Assembly (NCBI RefSeq): GCF_014212175.1
Contig: NZ_JACJVR010000002.1
Location: forward strand, 107,776-171,775
Direction of reading: 5' to 3'
Source: Cohnella xylanilytica
GTDB lineage: Bacteria > Bacillota > Bacilli > Paenibacillales > Paenibacillaceae
Length of the DNA stretch: 64,000 nucleotides
Under the pieces are notes generated by a model that ran no database searches, was not told where the DNA came from, and saw only the letters and a list, made by a program, of their open reading frames with translations. Below, piece after piece: positions 34,731-42,967 of this stretch. The translations under genes and the position numbers were made by a program. Every line of letters begins with the position of its first letter. Position 1 is the stretch's first letter.

Positions 34731-36484
34731 GCACTCACCCTCGAGCGGTATTGCTCCATGATCTTGTCCAGATGCTTGCCAACCTCAATCTGCGACAGCT
34801 CCCGGTCCTCCTCTGTCTCTTCCGCGCCGCCCATGATGCCCACAAACTGCGACGTTTTCAGACCGAGAGCCTCCATCATTTGCTCGTCACTTCCTTGACT
34901 GCAGACGAGATAGTAGATAATGACCTGCGCTTTTTGCCCGATCCGATGGAGCCGGTCCTCGCATTGACTGTGGACGCCGGGGGACCAGTCCAGCTCCCCG
35001 TTGACGACGACGCTTGCGCGGTGCTGAAGCCCGTCGATACCGGCCGCCGCCCGGAGCGAGATGACGATTAATTTCGTCTTGCCTTTGATGAATGCGTCCT
35101 TGGCTACTTCCTTCTGTGCGGACGACTCTTGCCCCGTCACAAAGACGGGATCGTATTTCTTAAGCTGTTCCCGCCAAACCTCGTAGACGTCGTGGTGATA
35201 GCCATAGAGGACAACCGCCTCACCCGCTTCGAGCAGCATTTTCACGAATTCGGCCACGTATGGAGCTTTCGCGACGCCGGTCGCCCGCCGGACCTCCTGC
35301 CCAATCTCCCTTTTCAGCCGGCCACGCTCGAAGTGGTCGGCGCTCGTGTCGTGTTGCCCGATCAATTTGAGGACTGTCTTCATGTTTTCCGAGAACACTG
35401 AATGATCGGAGTCGATATCCTGCACGATCCGCCGCTTCGCCGGCAGCTCATGGAGCACGTCGTCCTTTGTTCGCCGCAACATGAGCCCTTCTCGCTTCAG
35501 GTACTCGTAAAGCAACGCCGGCTTCTGAACGATCTTTCCGCCGCCGCACCACTCGCGCGCGAACGACTCCTTGTCGCCGAGGCATTGGTAGTCGATGATG
35601 TTCATGACGTTGCGGATCTCGTCGCCGTAGTTGTAGATCGGCGTTCCGGACAGGCCGATCACGTTCTCTGTGCTCTGCCCAAGCTGCGACGCCGCGGCGT
35701 ACTTGTCGGTTCCGTCGTGCCGGAGTTCCTGTATCTCATCGAAGACGACGAACTCGAATCCAAATGAGGGGAGATACTGCTTCCAGCCCCGCAGCAGGCT
35801 GTAATGGATGATGTAGAACGAGGCTTCCGGCAATTCATAAGGCTTGAGGCCCTTAATGATGTGAACCATCTTGCTCGTGTCCGGCGGGTATTCGATTTGT
35901 CCTTCGGTCGGCGGCGGCGGCACGATGAACTTCCGAATCTGCGACGCCCATTGAACGCGTACGCTTGTCGGGACTACGATGAGGCCCGGGAACCGATTGA
36001 TCGTTGCAATCCATCCGAGTGCCTGTACCGTCTTCCCAAGGCCCATGTCGTCGGCCAAGAGGGTCGGTGCGTTATTGTTCAGATATGCGACGCCCTCCTG
36101 CTGAAACCCACTGAGTCTTCCGTTGAACACGAGCGACGACGGCTCCAGTTTGCTCGGCGCCCGCCTGATTTGATTCCGCTTAATGACGTGTTTGACGGCG
36201 GACTGGTAGTCGGCCTCCCACTTGTCGGCGTTCATGACCTCGAGCGGATACCGCATCATCAACCAATTAAGGTCGCCGTTCGTCCGCTTGTTGCTCTTGA
36301 ATCGAGCAATGCCGGCCCCGCGCCCCTCTGCCCCTGGGAAGAGACGTTTTGCCATCTGACAGACGGCCGGGTCTCCGCGGACGACCCAAGAGTCGGTCTC
36401 CTCCTCGTATTCCAGAGTGCCGTAATAGTAATCCGACGGCGTCGGCCGGATGAGATAATCCGGAATCTGTTCCGCTGCTCCCAA
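34727..36484 (-). CDS. SNF2-family DNA-dependent ATPase/helicase
   Basis: A 585-residue superfamily 2 enzyme. Motif I is DDMGLGKTVQ, motif Ia IVVPTSVRVQW, motif II FDEIQEL (DEIQ box), motif III LSGTPIYN, and the second RecA domain has the HRIGQ region. SNF2-like proteins are common in phage replication or repair modules. TTG 36484 is preceded by AGGAGG. Confidence 0.9.
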   Translation of the reverse strand: MGAAEQIPDYLIRPTPSDYYYGTLEYEEETDSWVVRGDPAVCQMAKRLFPGAEGRGAGIARFKSNKRTNGDLNWLMMRYPLEVMNADKWEADYQSAVKHVIKRNQIRRAPSKLEPSSLVFNGRLSGFQQEGVAYLNNNAPTLLADDMGLGKTVQALGWIATINRFPGLIVVPTSVRVQWASQIRKFIVPPPPTEGQIEYPPDTSKMVHIIKGLKPYELPEASFYIIHYSLLRGWKQYLPSFGFEFVVFDEIQELRHDGTDKYAAASQLGQSTENVIGLSGTPIYNYGDEIRNVMNIIDYQCLGDKESFAREWCGGGKIVQKPALLYEYLKREGLMLRRTKDDVLHELPAKRRIVQDIDSDHSVFSENMKTVLKLIGQHDTSADHFERGRLKREIGQEVRRATGVAKAPYVAEFVKMLLEAGEAVVLYGYHHDVYEVWREQLKKYDPVFVTGQESSAQKEVAKDAFIKGKTKLIVISLRAAAGIDGLQHRASVVVNGELDWSPGVHSQCEDRLHRIGQKAQVIIYYLVCSQGSDEQMMEALGLKTSQFVGIMGGAEETEEDRELSQIEVGKHLDKIMEQYRSRVSA

Positions 36485-36495
36485 ACTGGCTCCTC

Positions 36496-36867
36496 CTATC
36501 TACTGGCGATGCCCCATAGTTTATTAAGTCCAATCGACATACAAGGCTTTCCGTTGACCTCGCTCGGGACGTCCTGGTACCGCTGAATTACGAGAATGAT
36601 AGCTTCGACTTCTGGAAAGGCCGCGTACCGGTTCAGTTGACGAAGGACGGATAACTCGTTCGGCTTGCCCTTCTTCACTTCGATTCCGACGCGCTCGTGC
36701 GTGAGAAAGTCGATTCGGTTGCGAGGCGCCAATCGGACCTCGTAGTCGAATCCGATCTCATGAGCGAGCAGCGCCTTGCGTATCGCGGCGTGGATCTCGA
36801 CCTCGTAATTGACGGGCTGGATCCGGATGGACCTTATTGCCTTCTCCGTCCTCTGAATCGCGTCCAT
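36496..36867 (-). CDS. PD-(D/E)XK-type nuclease (putative)
   Basis: A 123-residue protein with the spacing of a small PD-(D/E)XK nuclease: RIDFLTHERVGIEVKKG supplies D, E and K. It lies between the RusA and SNF2 genes. The assignment rests on this motif and on context. Confidence 0.6.
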   Translation of the reverse strand: MDAIQRTEKAIRSIRIQPVNYEVEIHAAIRKALLAHEIGFDYEVRLAPRNRIDFLTHERVGIEVKKGKPNELSVLRQLNRYAAFPEVEAIILVIQRYQDVPSEVNGKPCMSIGLNKLWGIASR

Positions 36868-36875
36868 TTCGCACC

Positions 36876-37286
36876 TCAGTCCATGCAGACGACTTTCTGC
36901 TTGTCGATTATTTCGTAATGGAAATCGTACCGATCGGCAGGATAGAGCTCGATCTCGACTCGCGGGTTATTATTGTCCACGTCGAACCGATGGGCCACGT
37001 CCCCTATGTGCTTCCATCCGTCGTTACCGATGATGCCAGCTTCTTTCAGACCGTCAAATATATATTTTTGACCGGCCATGATGTTGTCTTTGTCGTGCCG
37101 CTTATTGGCGCGAAACCAATGGATAATGACGTTGACCTTGTCTTGCTTCGGCCGGCGGAACGCCGACCAGGCGACGAGCTCCGTGTAGAGCGTCTTGCTT
37201 TCCCGGTACTTTGCCCAATGGGATTTCGCTAGATCGATGATTTCATTAAGCGTCGGCAGCTCGCCGGGGACGGTAATTTTAATCAA
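36876..37286 (-). CDS. RusA-family Holliday junction resolvase
   Basis: A 136-residue protein with the RusA pattern: KRHDKDNIMAGQKYIFDGL and AGIIGNDGWKHI give the conserved acidic residues and Lys. It resolves branched replication or recombination intermediates before packaging. The TTG start at 37286 follows GGAGGTCGAG and overlaps dnaB by 4 bp. Confidence 0.85.
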   Translation of the reverse strand: MIKITVPGELPTLNEIIDLAKSHWAKYRESKTLYTELVAWSAFRRPKQDKVNVIIHWFRANKRHDKDNIMAGQKYIFDGLKEAGIIGNDGWKHIGDVAHRFDVDNNNPRVEIELYPADRYDFHYEIIDKQKVVCMD

Positions 37287-38713
37287 GATGCTCGACCTCC
37301 GTACATGTCGGGGATGTTCCGGCCGCGGTTCTGCGGCGTCGGGGGCGGCGAGCTCGGCTCGCTTTCATGGCTACGGTCCAGGCTGACGAACTTGTTAAAT
37401 TGCTTCAGGAACACGAGCTCAACCGTGCCGACTGGACCGTTCCGTTGCTTGGCGATGATGATCTCGATGATGTTCTTCTTCTCGGACTCGGAGTTGTAGT
37501 AGTCGTCCCGGTACAGGAATGCGACGATGTCTGCGTCTTGCTCGATTGCCCCGGATTCCCGAAGGTCCGACATCATCGGGCGCTTGTCCTGCCGTTGCTC
37601 CACTCCCCGGGAGAGCTGCGAGAGCGCGATGACGGGGACTTCCAGCTCCCGAGCGATCTGCTTGAGCGTCCGGGAAATTTCGGATACCTCTTCTTGACGG
37701 TTGGCACCGCGACGGCCGCGCCCTTGGATGAGCTGCAAGTAGTCAATGAGGATCATGCCAAGCCCGCGTTCTTTCTTGAGCCGTCGGCATTTGGCGCGGA
37801 TCTCGCTGACGGTGATTGCCGGAGTGTCGTCAATCAAGATGTTCGTCTCAGAAAGCTTCCCGACGGCTCCGCTCATGCGCTCCCAATCATCACCCTCGAA
37901 GTAACCGGTTCGCATGCGGCTCGCGTCTACATTACCCTCAGCGCAGACCATTCGTTGCACGAGCTGGCCGGCCGACATTTCAAGGCTGAAAATCGCCACC
38001 GTCTCGCCGGTGCGAACGGCGACGTTCTGAGCAACGTTGAGTGCGAACGCCGTCTTGCCAACGCTCGGCCGAGCCGCGACGATGATAAGGTCGCCTCGCT
38101 GGAATCCGGCCGTCATCCGATCCAGATCAAGGTATCCGGACGATATCCCAGTGACTCCGCCGAAAGTGCTTCTGTTGTTGTACCTCTGTTCAGCTTGGTC
38201 CAACACTTCGACCAGCACTTCCCGGATATCCCGGAACTCCTTCGCTGGCGTCGCCTGATCCGAGAGCCGCGCCACAGCTGCTTCTGCCATGCTGACGAAC
38301 CCATTTACATCCTGCTGTTTGGCTGCTTGGCGAAGCATCTCGAACGCTGTCTCGATCGCCTCACGGCGGAGGAACATGTCGACGACCCGGTCGGCGTAGA
38401 ACCCGACGTTTGATGTCGATGGAACCGCGCCGGCAAGCTGCGCGAGGTAAGCGACACCGCCGATGTCCTCGAGCTCCTTGCTGTCCTGTAGCTTCGCCGT
38501 CACCGCAACCAGATCTGGCGGAGTCTCTCCGTCGTGAGCCTTGAGCATGGCCCGGTAGATGCGCCCGTGTTGCTTATCGAAGAACTCGCCGCCCTGCAGC
38601 GTCTCCCGGACGACTTCAATCGTCGCCGGCTCCGAAAGAATAGCTCCGAGAACCGCCTGTTCGGCTCCGTGGTCCCGCGGCGTCTCGATGCCCAAAAAAT
38701 CCTCCATGTTCAA
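37283..38713 (-). CDS. dnaB: Replicative DNA helicase DnaB
   Basis: A 476-residue hexameric helicase. The N-terminal DnaB domain includes HGAEQAVLGAIL; Walker A is ARPSVGKTAFALN, Walker B MILIDYLQL, and the arginine-finger region is GAIEQDADIVAFLYR. TTG 38713 is taken, with GAGGTGA 6 bp upstream; ATG 38707 is also possible. It is loaded by the G39P-like protein and DnaD-like protein encoded just upstream. Confidence 0.95.
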   Translation of the reverse strand: MNMEDFLGIETPRDHGAEQAVLGAILSEPATIEVVRETLQGGEFFDKQHGRIYRAMLKAHDGETPPDLVAVTAKLQDSKELEDIGGVAYLAQLAGAVPSTSNVGFYADRVVDMFLRREAIETAFEMLRQAAKQQDVNGFVSMAEAAVARLSDQATPAKEFRDIREVLVEVLDQAEQRYNNRSTFGGVTGISSGYLDLDRMTAGFQRGDLIIVAARPSVGKTAFALNVAQNVAVRTGETVAIFSLEMSAGQLVQRMVCAEGNVDASRMRTGYFEGDDWERMSGAVGKLSETNILIDDTPAITVSEIRAKCRRLKKERGLGMILIDYLQLIQGRGRRGANRQEEVSEISRTLKQIARELEVPVIALSQLSRGVEQRQDKRPMMSDLRESGAIEQDADIVAFLYRDDYYNSESEKKNIIEIIIAKQRNGPVGTVELVFLKQFNKFVSLDRSHESEPSSPPPTPQNRGRNIPDMYGGRAS

Positions 38714-39051
38714 GCCCGGTCACCTCGCAATCTCGCTTTCATTTCTTCCCAGTAGCCCGTCGGTGGCGGAGCATCGCACTGGCTCCAGCGCTCCAGATTC
38801 TCAACATGCTCGGCTGTCTTTGACTGCATCCGTTCTCGATCGATCTGCTCTCCAAGACGGCCTCGGATATGTGCGATCCCGGGCGTAACCGTCTCCGTGA
38901 GAATGTGACGGTCTATATTATCTCGGGCGACGCTGGCCGGGAAGTCCTTGAGGTACTTGAAGTCCTCTTTGACTCTCTCGACGGAAGCGTCGAAAAAGGG
39001 ATAATACTTCTTGATGTGCTGATAAAGCTCGGCTATTTCAACGAGTTCCAC
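38710..39051 (-). CDS. G39P-like helicase loader/inhibitor
   Basis: A 113-residue protein with the pattern of SPP1 gene 39 product: a helical N-terminal domain (VEIAELYQHIKKYYPFF) and a disordered C-terminal half with PPPTGYWEEMKARL. G39P binds DnaB and delivers it to the initiator at the origin. GTG 39051 follows GGAGGAACG. The order initiator, loader, helicase supports the call. Confidence 0.75.
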   Translation of the reverse strand: MELVEIAELYQHIKKYYPFFDASVERVKEDFKYLKDFPASVARDNIDRHILTETVTPGIAHIRGRLGEQIDRERMQSKTAEHVENLERWSQCDAPPPTGYWEEMKARLRGDRA

Positions 39052-39784
39052 GGGATCGTTCCTCCTCGATGAATTGCTGCAGTTCGTCACGTTCTCTTTC
39101 CCGCGTGTTCCGAGGCTTGAATGGGACCGTCACGCGTTCTGCTTTGGCTTCCTCGCGCGACCGAACTCCCCGGGCCACCCATCCGTCGTGGATGGACTGG
39201 ACGTGCCGAAGGCTCGGGCTCTTGCCAGACTCACCGGATTCGAGAATCAGCTCGATAGCATAACGCTCGCCGTACTCTTCTAAAATTGGGAAAAGGAAGT
39301 TTGAAAAGAGACCGGGCATCGTCCCGCCGCCGAAGACAAGCGAATAGGCTTCTGTCAAGGATTGAGGTTCGCGCGCTGTGGTAGTAGGAGGAGCAGTAAA
39401 ATCTTTAAGATCTTTATATGCTGAACCTTTTACCCCTCCGATTACCCCTCGCATTACCCCTCGGTTTACCCCTCGTTTTGCCTCATAATTTGAGGTAATC
39501 TCGGGGGTAAAGGGGATAATCCGGTACTGCCCCTTTTGCTTCTTGCCTTGGCTCTTGTATTCGATGCGCCCCTTCTGGACGAGAATGTTCCGATGCTTCG
39601 TGAGAGAGTTTTCCGAGATTCCTACCTTCGCCTGTAACAGGGGATTGGCTACCGCAAACCACTCTGGCCATCCGCTCTTATTTGCAATCACCATCAGGTG
39701 AAACCACAAAGTTTGTGCTGATGCTTCCAATGGATTTGTTTCGAGCCAATCGCTGAAGGCATTAGTTTCTTCCATGAAGTCCAA
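39038..39784 (-). CDS. DnaD-like phage replication initiator containing origin iterons
   Basis: A 248-residue protein. The N-terminal winged helix (NAFSDWLETNPLEASAQTLW, then a GISENSLTKHRNIL reading helix) is typical of DnaD/phage initiators, and TTG 39784 aligns with the usual N-terminus. A linker with the repeat RGV-x-RGV-x-RGV is encoded by four iterons. The C-terminal region (ILEEYGERYAIELILESG) resembles the DnaD ssDNA-binding part. It should open the origin and recruit loader and DnaB. Confidence 0.85.
   Translation of the reverse strand: MDFMEETNAFSDWLETNPLEASAQTLWFHLMVIANKSGWPEWFAVANPLLQAKVGISENSLTKHRNILVQKGRIEYKSQGKKQKGQYRIIPFTPEITSNYEAKRGVNRGVMRGVIGGVKGSAYKDLKDFTAPPTTTAREPQSLTEAYSLVFGGGTMPGLFSNFLFPILEEYGERYAIELILESGESGKSPSLRHVQSIHDGWVARGVRSREEAKAERVTVPFKPRNTRERERDELQQFIEEERSRGTR
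39400..39520. other. Probable phage replication origin inside the initiator gene
   Basis: Four iterons (39430-39474) lie beside an AT-rich stretch at 39400-39430 (TAAAATCTTTAAGATCTTTA), a likely unwinding element. Inverted GGGGGTAAA copies and the palindrome CCTCATAATTTGAGG lie at 39480-39512. Iterons within the initiator gene match lambda O and related phages. Confidence 0.65.
39430..39474 (+). repeat. Four TTACCCCTC iterons with 12-bp period
   Basis: Copies at 39430-39438, 39442-39450, 39454-39462 and 39466-39474, each followed by three variable bases. The exact 12-bp period keeps both the reading frame and about one helical turn. Confidence 0.9.
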
Positions 39785-39797
39785 CTCTCTCACCCTC

Positions 39798-39947
39798 TCA
39801 CGCGGGAATTACCTTAGTCTCACTGTTGTACCGATGCTTCAAGTGCAATTCCTTGCTCAGGTTCTTGATGACGAGCCACTCGCTCGCCTTGAGACCTGCC
39901 TTGTCGATTGCAGCCTTCTGGCGCATCGTAGGGTTCCTACCTTTCAA
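39798..39947 (-). CDS. Small DUF6906-like phage protein
   Basis: A 49-residue protein. The pattern KGRNPTMRQKAAIDKAGLKA followed by WLVIKN resembles DUF6906 proteins. TTG 39947 overlaps the upstream stop (TTGA) and has AGGGGGCGAGAGG upstream. Function unknown. Confidence 0.65.
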   Translation of the reverse strand: MKGRNPTMRQKAAIDKAGLKASEWLVIKNLSKELHLKHRYNSETKVIPA

Positions 39948-40153
39948 GCCTCTCGCCCCCTTTCGTCCTGCAGGTAGATGTCCGGGTACTTCGCGTTTAC
40001 GACACGCCACCCCGGGTAACAGAGGGCGAAGTAATCCTTCACCCTCGCTCTGAAAGCTTTCGGGTCCGTCTCCTTGAGCCGCCATACGTGGTCGGCGATG
40101 CCGGAACGGAGCAACGGCTGCCCGAATTCGTCCGGGAACTCAACGTCTGGCAT
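39944..40153 (-). CDS. Small hypothetical phage protein
   Basis: A 69-residue protein (MPDVEFPDEFGQPLLRSG) with several aromatic residues near the C-terminus (GWRVVNAKYPDIYLQDE). It overlaps both neighbours by 4-14 bp. Family not recognised. Confidence 0.7.
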   Translation of the reverse strand: MPDVEFPDEFGQPLLRSGIADHVWRLKETDPKAFRARVKDYFALCYPGWRVVNAKYPDIYLQDERGREA

Positions 40154-40307
40154 CGCGGAATGCTTCCCTCGTCGTCTCCGATAAACGGAAGGATCCGCCG
40201 ATCATGGCGCTCGCGGCTTCGTCTGGATCGATGCCGGCATCGACGAGCGTCTGAACCGCCTCCATGTCGGAAACGTCCTTCATCTGCAGTGAGAGAAGAC
40301 GATCCAT
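40140..40307 (-). CDS. Small helical hypothetical phage protein
   Basis: A 55-residue protein (MDRLLSLQMKDVSDMEAVQT, then DAGIDPDEAASAMIGG). AAGGGTGA precedes the ATG at 40307. It resembles short UBA/LEM-like helical folds, but no family is claimed. Confidence 0.65.
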   Translation of the reverse strand: MDRLLSLQMKDVSDMEAVQTLVDAGIDPDEAASAMIGGSFRLSETTREAFRDARR

Positions 40308-40312
40308 CGCAG

Positions 40313-40495
40313 TCACCCTTCCGTCTGGAACTTGTCCAGCAATTTACCGGAGAAGCAACCGCCCTTTTCAGGGCCGCCTCTCTTCACTTTCCATCCATTA
40401 CTGCAGCTCTGGTCGCCGTTTCCGCCTCGGTTGCATTCGGAGCAGGCTACGAAGAGAAGACCGCGGGAATCGGGCTTGCTATGCTTGGGCTTCAT
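40313..40495 (-). CDS. Small Cys-rich hypothetical phage protein
   Basis: A 60-residue protein with four Cys (VACSECNRGGNGDQSC, GGCFSG) that may bind zinc. ATG 40495 follows GGAGGTTG. Overlaps the upstream gene by 17 bp. Function unknown. Confidence 0.65.
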   Translation of the reverse strand: MKPKHSKPDSRGLLFVACSECNRGGNGDQSCSNGWKVKRGGPEKGGCFSGKLLDKFQTEG

Positions 40496-41093
40496 CGAAT
40501 TCAACCTCCGATTCCGGTTTTAAACGAGACGTATACTTCGGTTCGTACTCCACTTCAACGAGGAATTCCGCGTCGCACACCCAGCACTCCACTTCATGTT
40601 CGGAAGATTCGTGCATGTCTTCTGACGAGTTCTCTGAACCGCAAACAGGGCAGATAACCTTGTCCAGTCGCCAACAATCGTCTTCGGAGTGACCACGTGC
40701 CCGTGCTTCTGCTAATGCTTCGGCTTTACGAGTTGCCCGCTCTGCTTCGTGACACGGTTTGCATTGCCACCCGCTGCCCATACCCCACGGGGCCTCTTTC
40801 AATTCGCTTCTATGAATGCCGCACGTCTCACAACGATCATGCTCGTAGCAAACGATATAAGAGTATTTTCCAAGGATACCGAGGCATTTATTGCACCCAC
40901 AGACCCAATACCACCCATCATCGAACCGCTCTGCGTACAGCCCGCGCTCCGGAGGATCGAGTCTTACTTCCGGTAAGCCATTCTTGAAAAACTGATCGTT
41001 CCAAATGTTCGTATGGCCCCCGCGGGTCCGTTGCGTCCACTCTTTCGGGATTTCCGGGATGAATATCTTTACTTCCTTCAACGATTGGCTCAT
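40479..41093 (-). CDS. Multi-zinc-finger hypothetical phage protein
   Basis: A 204-residue protein with several Cys pairs (CGCNKCLG, CYEHDRCETCGIH, WQCKPCHEAE, ICPVCGS, CWVC). The central part resembles HNH-associated or recombination-endonuclease VII-like zinc sites, but catalytic residues were not identified. ATG 41093 has AAGGTCGG upstream and is preferred over 41111. Confidence 0.65.
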   Translation of the reverse strand: MSQSLKEVKIFIPEIPKEWTQRTRGGHTNIWNDQFFKNGLPEVRLDPPERGLYAERFDDGWYWVCGCNKCLGILGKYSYIVCYEHDRCETCGIHRSELKEAPWGMGSGWQCKPCHEAERATRKAEALAEARARGHSEDDCWRLDKVICPVCGSENSSEDMHESSEHEVECWVCDAEFLVEVEYEPKYTSRLKPESEVEFDEAQA

Positions 41094-41107
41094 TGGCTTC
41101 CGACCTT

Positions 41108-41815
41108 TCATCTACCGGCCACGTAGACCGGCTTGCCTGTGATAGATTGAATTTCGCGCTTGAACAGCGCTTCGTCGCTGTTGCTGTCGCTCAGGTGGAG
41201 CAGGTGAATCTCCTGCAGCCGGGTTATGTCGTTCGCCCGGAGAAAGTCCTTAACGTTCTCCAAGCTGAAATGTGATCGGAGAAGCCGGGACCGCATTGCG
41301 GGATACACACGGCCGGCGGCGATGTTCTCATCCAGTATCCGAAGCGAGTAGTTGCATTCGACCATCAGGTGCGTCAGCCCGCTAAACGTGTACCGGCAGT
41401 AGTAGGTGTCCGTGAGGAACGCCAGCTTGTCGCTGTCCTGGTTCGCCAGAAGGAAGCCGAGCGGTTCGTCCACGTCGTGCTCCACATCGAACGGCATCAC
41501 GGTCCACGTGCCGACCTCAAATGTCTCCTTGGATCGAATGACCCGCGCACGGTGGCCGCCGATCTTCATAGCGTCGAAAGTCCCCTGCGAGGCGTAGACG
41601 GTCACTCCAGCCTTCATCAGGTCTATCGCGGCCCGGCTGTGGTCGCCGTGGTTATGGCTGATCAGGCAGCCCGCAAGGCGGGAGACGCGAAACTCCAGCG
41701 CCTTGCGGATGTCCGTGAAGCGGAGGCCGGCTTCAAGAAGGAGCTCCGTCCGACCGTCGCTGATGTGGTAGCAGTTGCCGGCGGAACTGCTGCCGAACGA
41801 TCGGATCTCGATCAC
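41108..41815 (-). CDS. MBL-fold metallohydrolase, phage recombination module
   Basis: A 235-residue metallo-beta-lactamase fold protein: ISHNHGDHSRAA is the HxHxDH metal motif, LTDTYYC provides the bridging Asp, and a terminal LLHLSDSNSD loop supplies a His. Its start overlaps the recT stop. The family includes nucleases; its place beside RecT and the SbcC-like ATPase suggests a DNA-processing role (inference). Confidence 0.85.
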   Translation of the reverse strand: MIEIRSFGSSSAGNCYHISDGRTELLLEAGLRFTDIRKALEFRVSRLAGCLISHNHGDHSRAAIDLMKAGVTVYASQGTFDAMKIGGHRARVIRSKETFEVGTWTVMPFDVEHDVDEPLGFLLANQDSDKLAFLTDTYYCRYTFSGLTHLMVECNYSLRILDENIAAGRVYPAMRSRLLRSHFSLENVKDFLRANDITRLQEIHLLHLSDSNSDEALFKREIQSITGKPVYVAGR

Positions 41816-42966
41816 CAGTCGTTCGCTCCAACTCCCGCGCCGGCCCCCGTAGCGGATTCGGCATGGAAACTAGCCATCTCGTGTTCGAACAGGTCCCCCT
41901 GTTCTGAAGCGATGTCCGAGGCGGCTCCGTACTGCTCGTCGGCCGGGTTCCGAGGTTGTTCGGCTGCCTTGGCGGCCGGCTCCGACGCCTCAGGCTTGAC
42001 CTCCGCTCTGATGTCGATCGGCTCGCTGTTGGCGTTCTCCGCGATCTCCCGCTGTACCGAAGCGTACGTCTCGTCCGCGACGCTGTTGTGCAAGAGCTCG
42101 ACGAATGCGCTACCGAAGTCCTTTGGGATCTTCTTCACGATGTTGTTCCGCATCTTCCGGATCAGCATCTGCTCGCGGCTGTGGTACTCCGACCACGCCG
42201 GGCTGATGTACTGCTGCAGTTCGGGGTCGTCCAAGGCGCCAAGTCCGAGTCCTTTAGCCTTGTTCAGAATCTCCGCCTTCTTCGCGGCGATCTGCTTCTT
42301 CTGGTCGGCTGTCGCCTTGAAACGGTCAGCGCAGACGCCGAACGTCTCGTTCATCATGTTGTTGCTCATGTGGGCGATAAGATTCCGCGCAACGTCGTCG
42401 CGTTCGGCAATGAAGAACTGGATGCTGTCGTCCTTGAAGATGATCGGATAGACGATACGGACGACGTCCCCTTGACCCGTCGGGCGCCATACTGGCGGCG
42501 TCATTTCAAGGCCGTTGAATCCGGGATATTCGAAATGGTCCTTTTCTCGAACGAGCCAGTAGGGGCGGACTTGCGCAACGTTCCTTCCGAAACGAGCGAG
42601 AATGGCGTCGTTTCCGTCACCCTCAATCCCCATCTCGATCTGTTTCCTCCAATTGTCCGGATCGGACGGCTTCGCCTTCACGTTTACGTTACGGAGTTGG
42701 AAGTAGACTTCACGGGGGCTCGCCGCAGCGTTCAGCTTCAGGGCGGCGACGTTCATTAAGACTTGGGTGATATTGTTTTTGTCGAGCTTTTCGTCGTTCC
42801 ACGAAACAGCCTTAGAGTCCAGAACCGTGTTGATTGCGGAAATAGCGTTGACGACGCATTGCCGCGCGTAATGGTCCAGCTGGACCCCGTTCCCGCTGAG
42901 CTGCCGCTCGATCATCGGGGCATACGTTTCCGTTACCTTCACAAGTGCTGTCGAAAAGTTGCTCAC
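41812..42966 (-). CDS. recT: RecT-family single-strand annealing protein
   Basis: A 384-residue protein. The N-terminal half (ARQCVVNAISAINTV ... LNVAALKLNAAASPREVYFQ, in similar spacing) fits RecT, which anneals complementary single strands during phage recombination. The C-terminal 100 residues are Ala/Glu/Pro-rich and disordered. GTG 42966 follows AAGGAGGCGG. No YqaJ/RecE-type exonuclease lies next to it. Confidence 0.85.
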   Translation of the reverse strand: MSNFSTALVKVTETYAPMIERQLSGNGVQLDHYARQCVVNAISAINTVLDSKAVSWNDEKLDKNNITQVLMNVAALKLNAAASPREVYFQLRNVNVKAKPSDPDNWRKQIEMGIEGDGNDAILARFGRNVAQVRPYWLVREKDHFEYPGFNGLEMTPPVWRPTGQGDVVRIVYPIIFKDDSIQFFIAERDDVARNLIAHMSNNMMNETFGVCADRFKATADQKKQIAAKKAEILNKAKGLGLGALDDPELQQYISPAWSEYHSREQMLIRKMRNNIVKKIPKDFGSAFVELLHNSVADETYASVQREIAENANSEPIDIRAEVKPEASEPAAKAAEQPRNPADEQYGAASDIASEQGDLFEHEMASFHAESATGAGAGVGANDW

Positions 42967-42967
42967 C

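Noticed and set aside
39430..39474. Short direct repeats as a possible CRISPR array
   Set aside because: The unit is 9 bp with 3-bp gaps inside a coding gene; no repeat-spacer structure. They are read as origin iterons.
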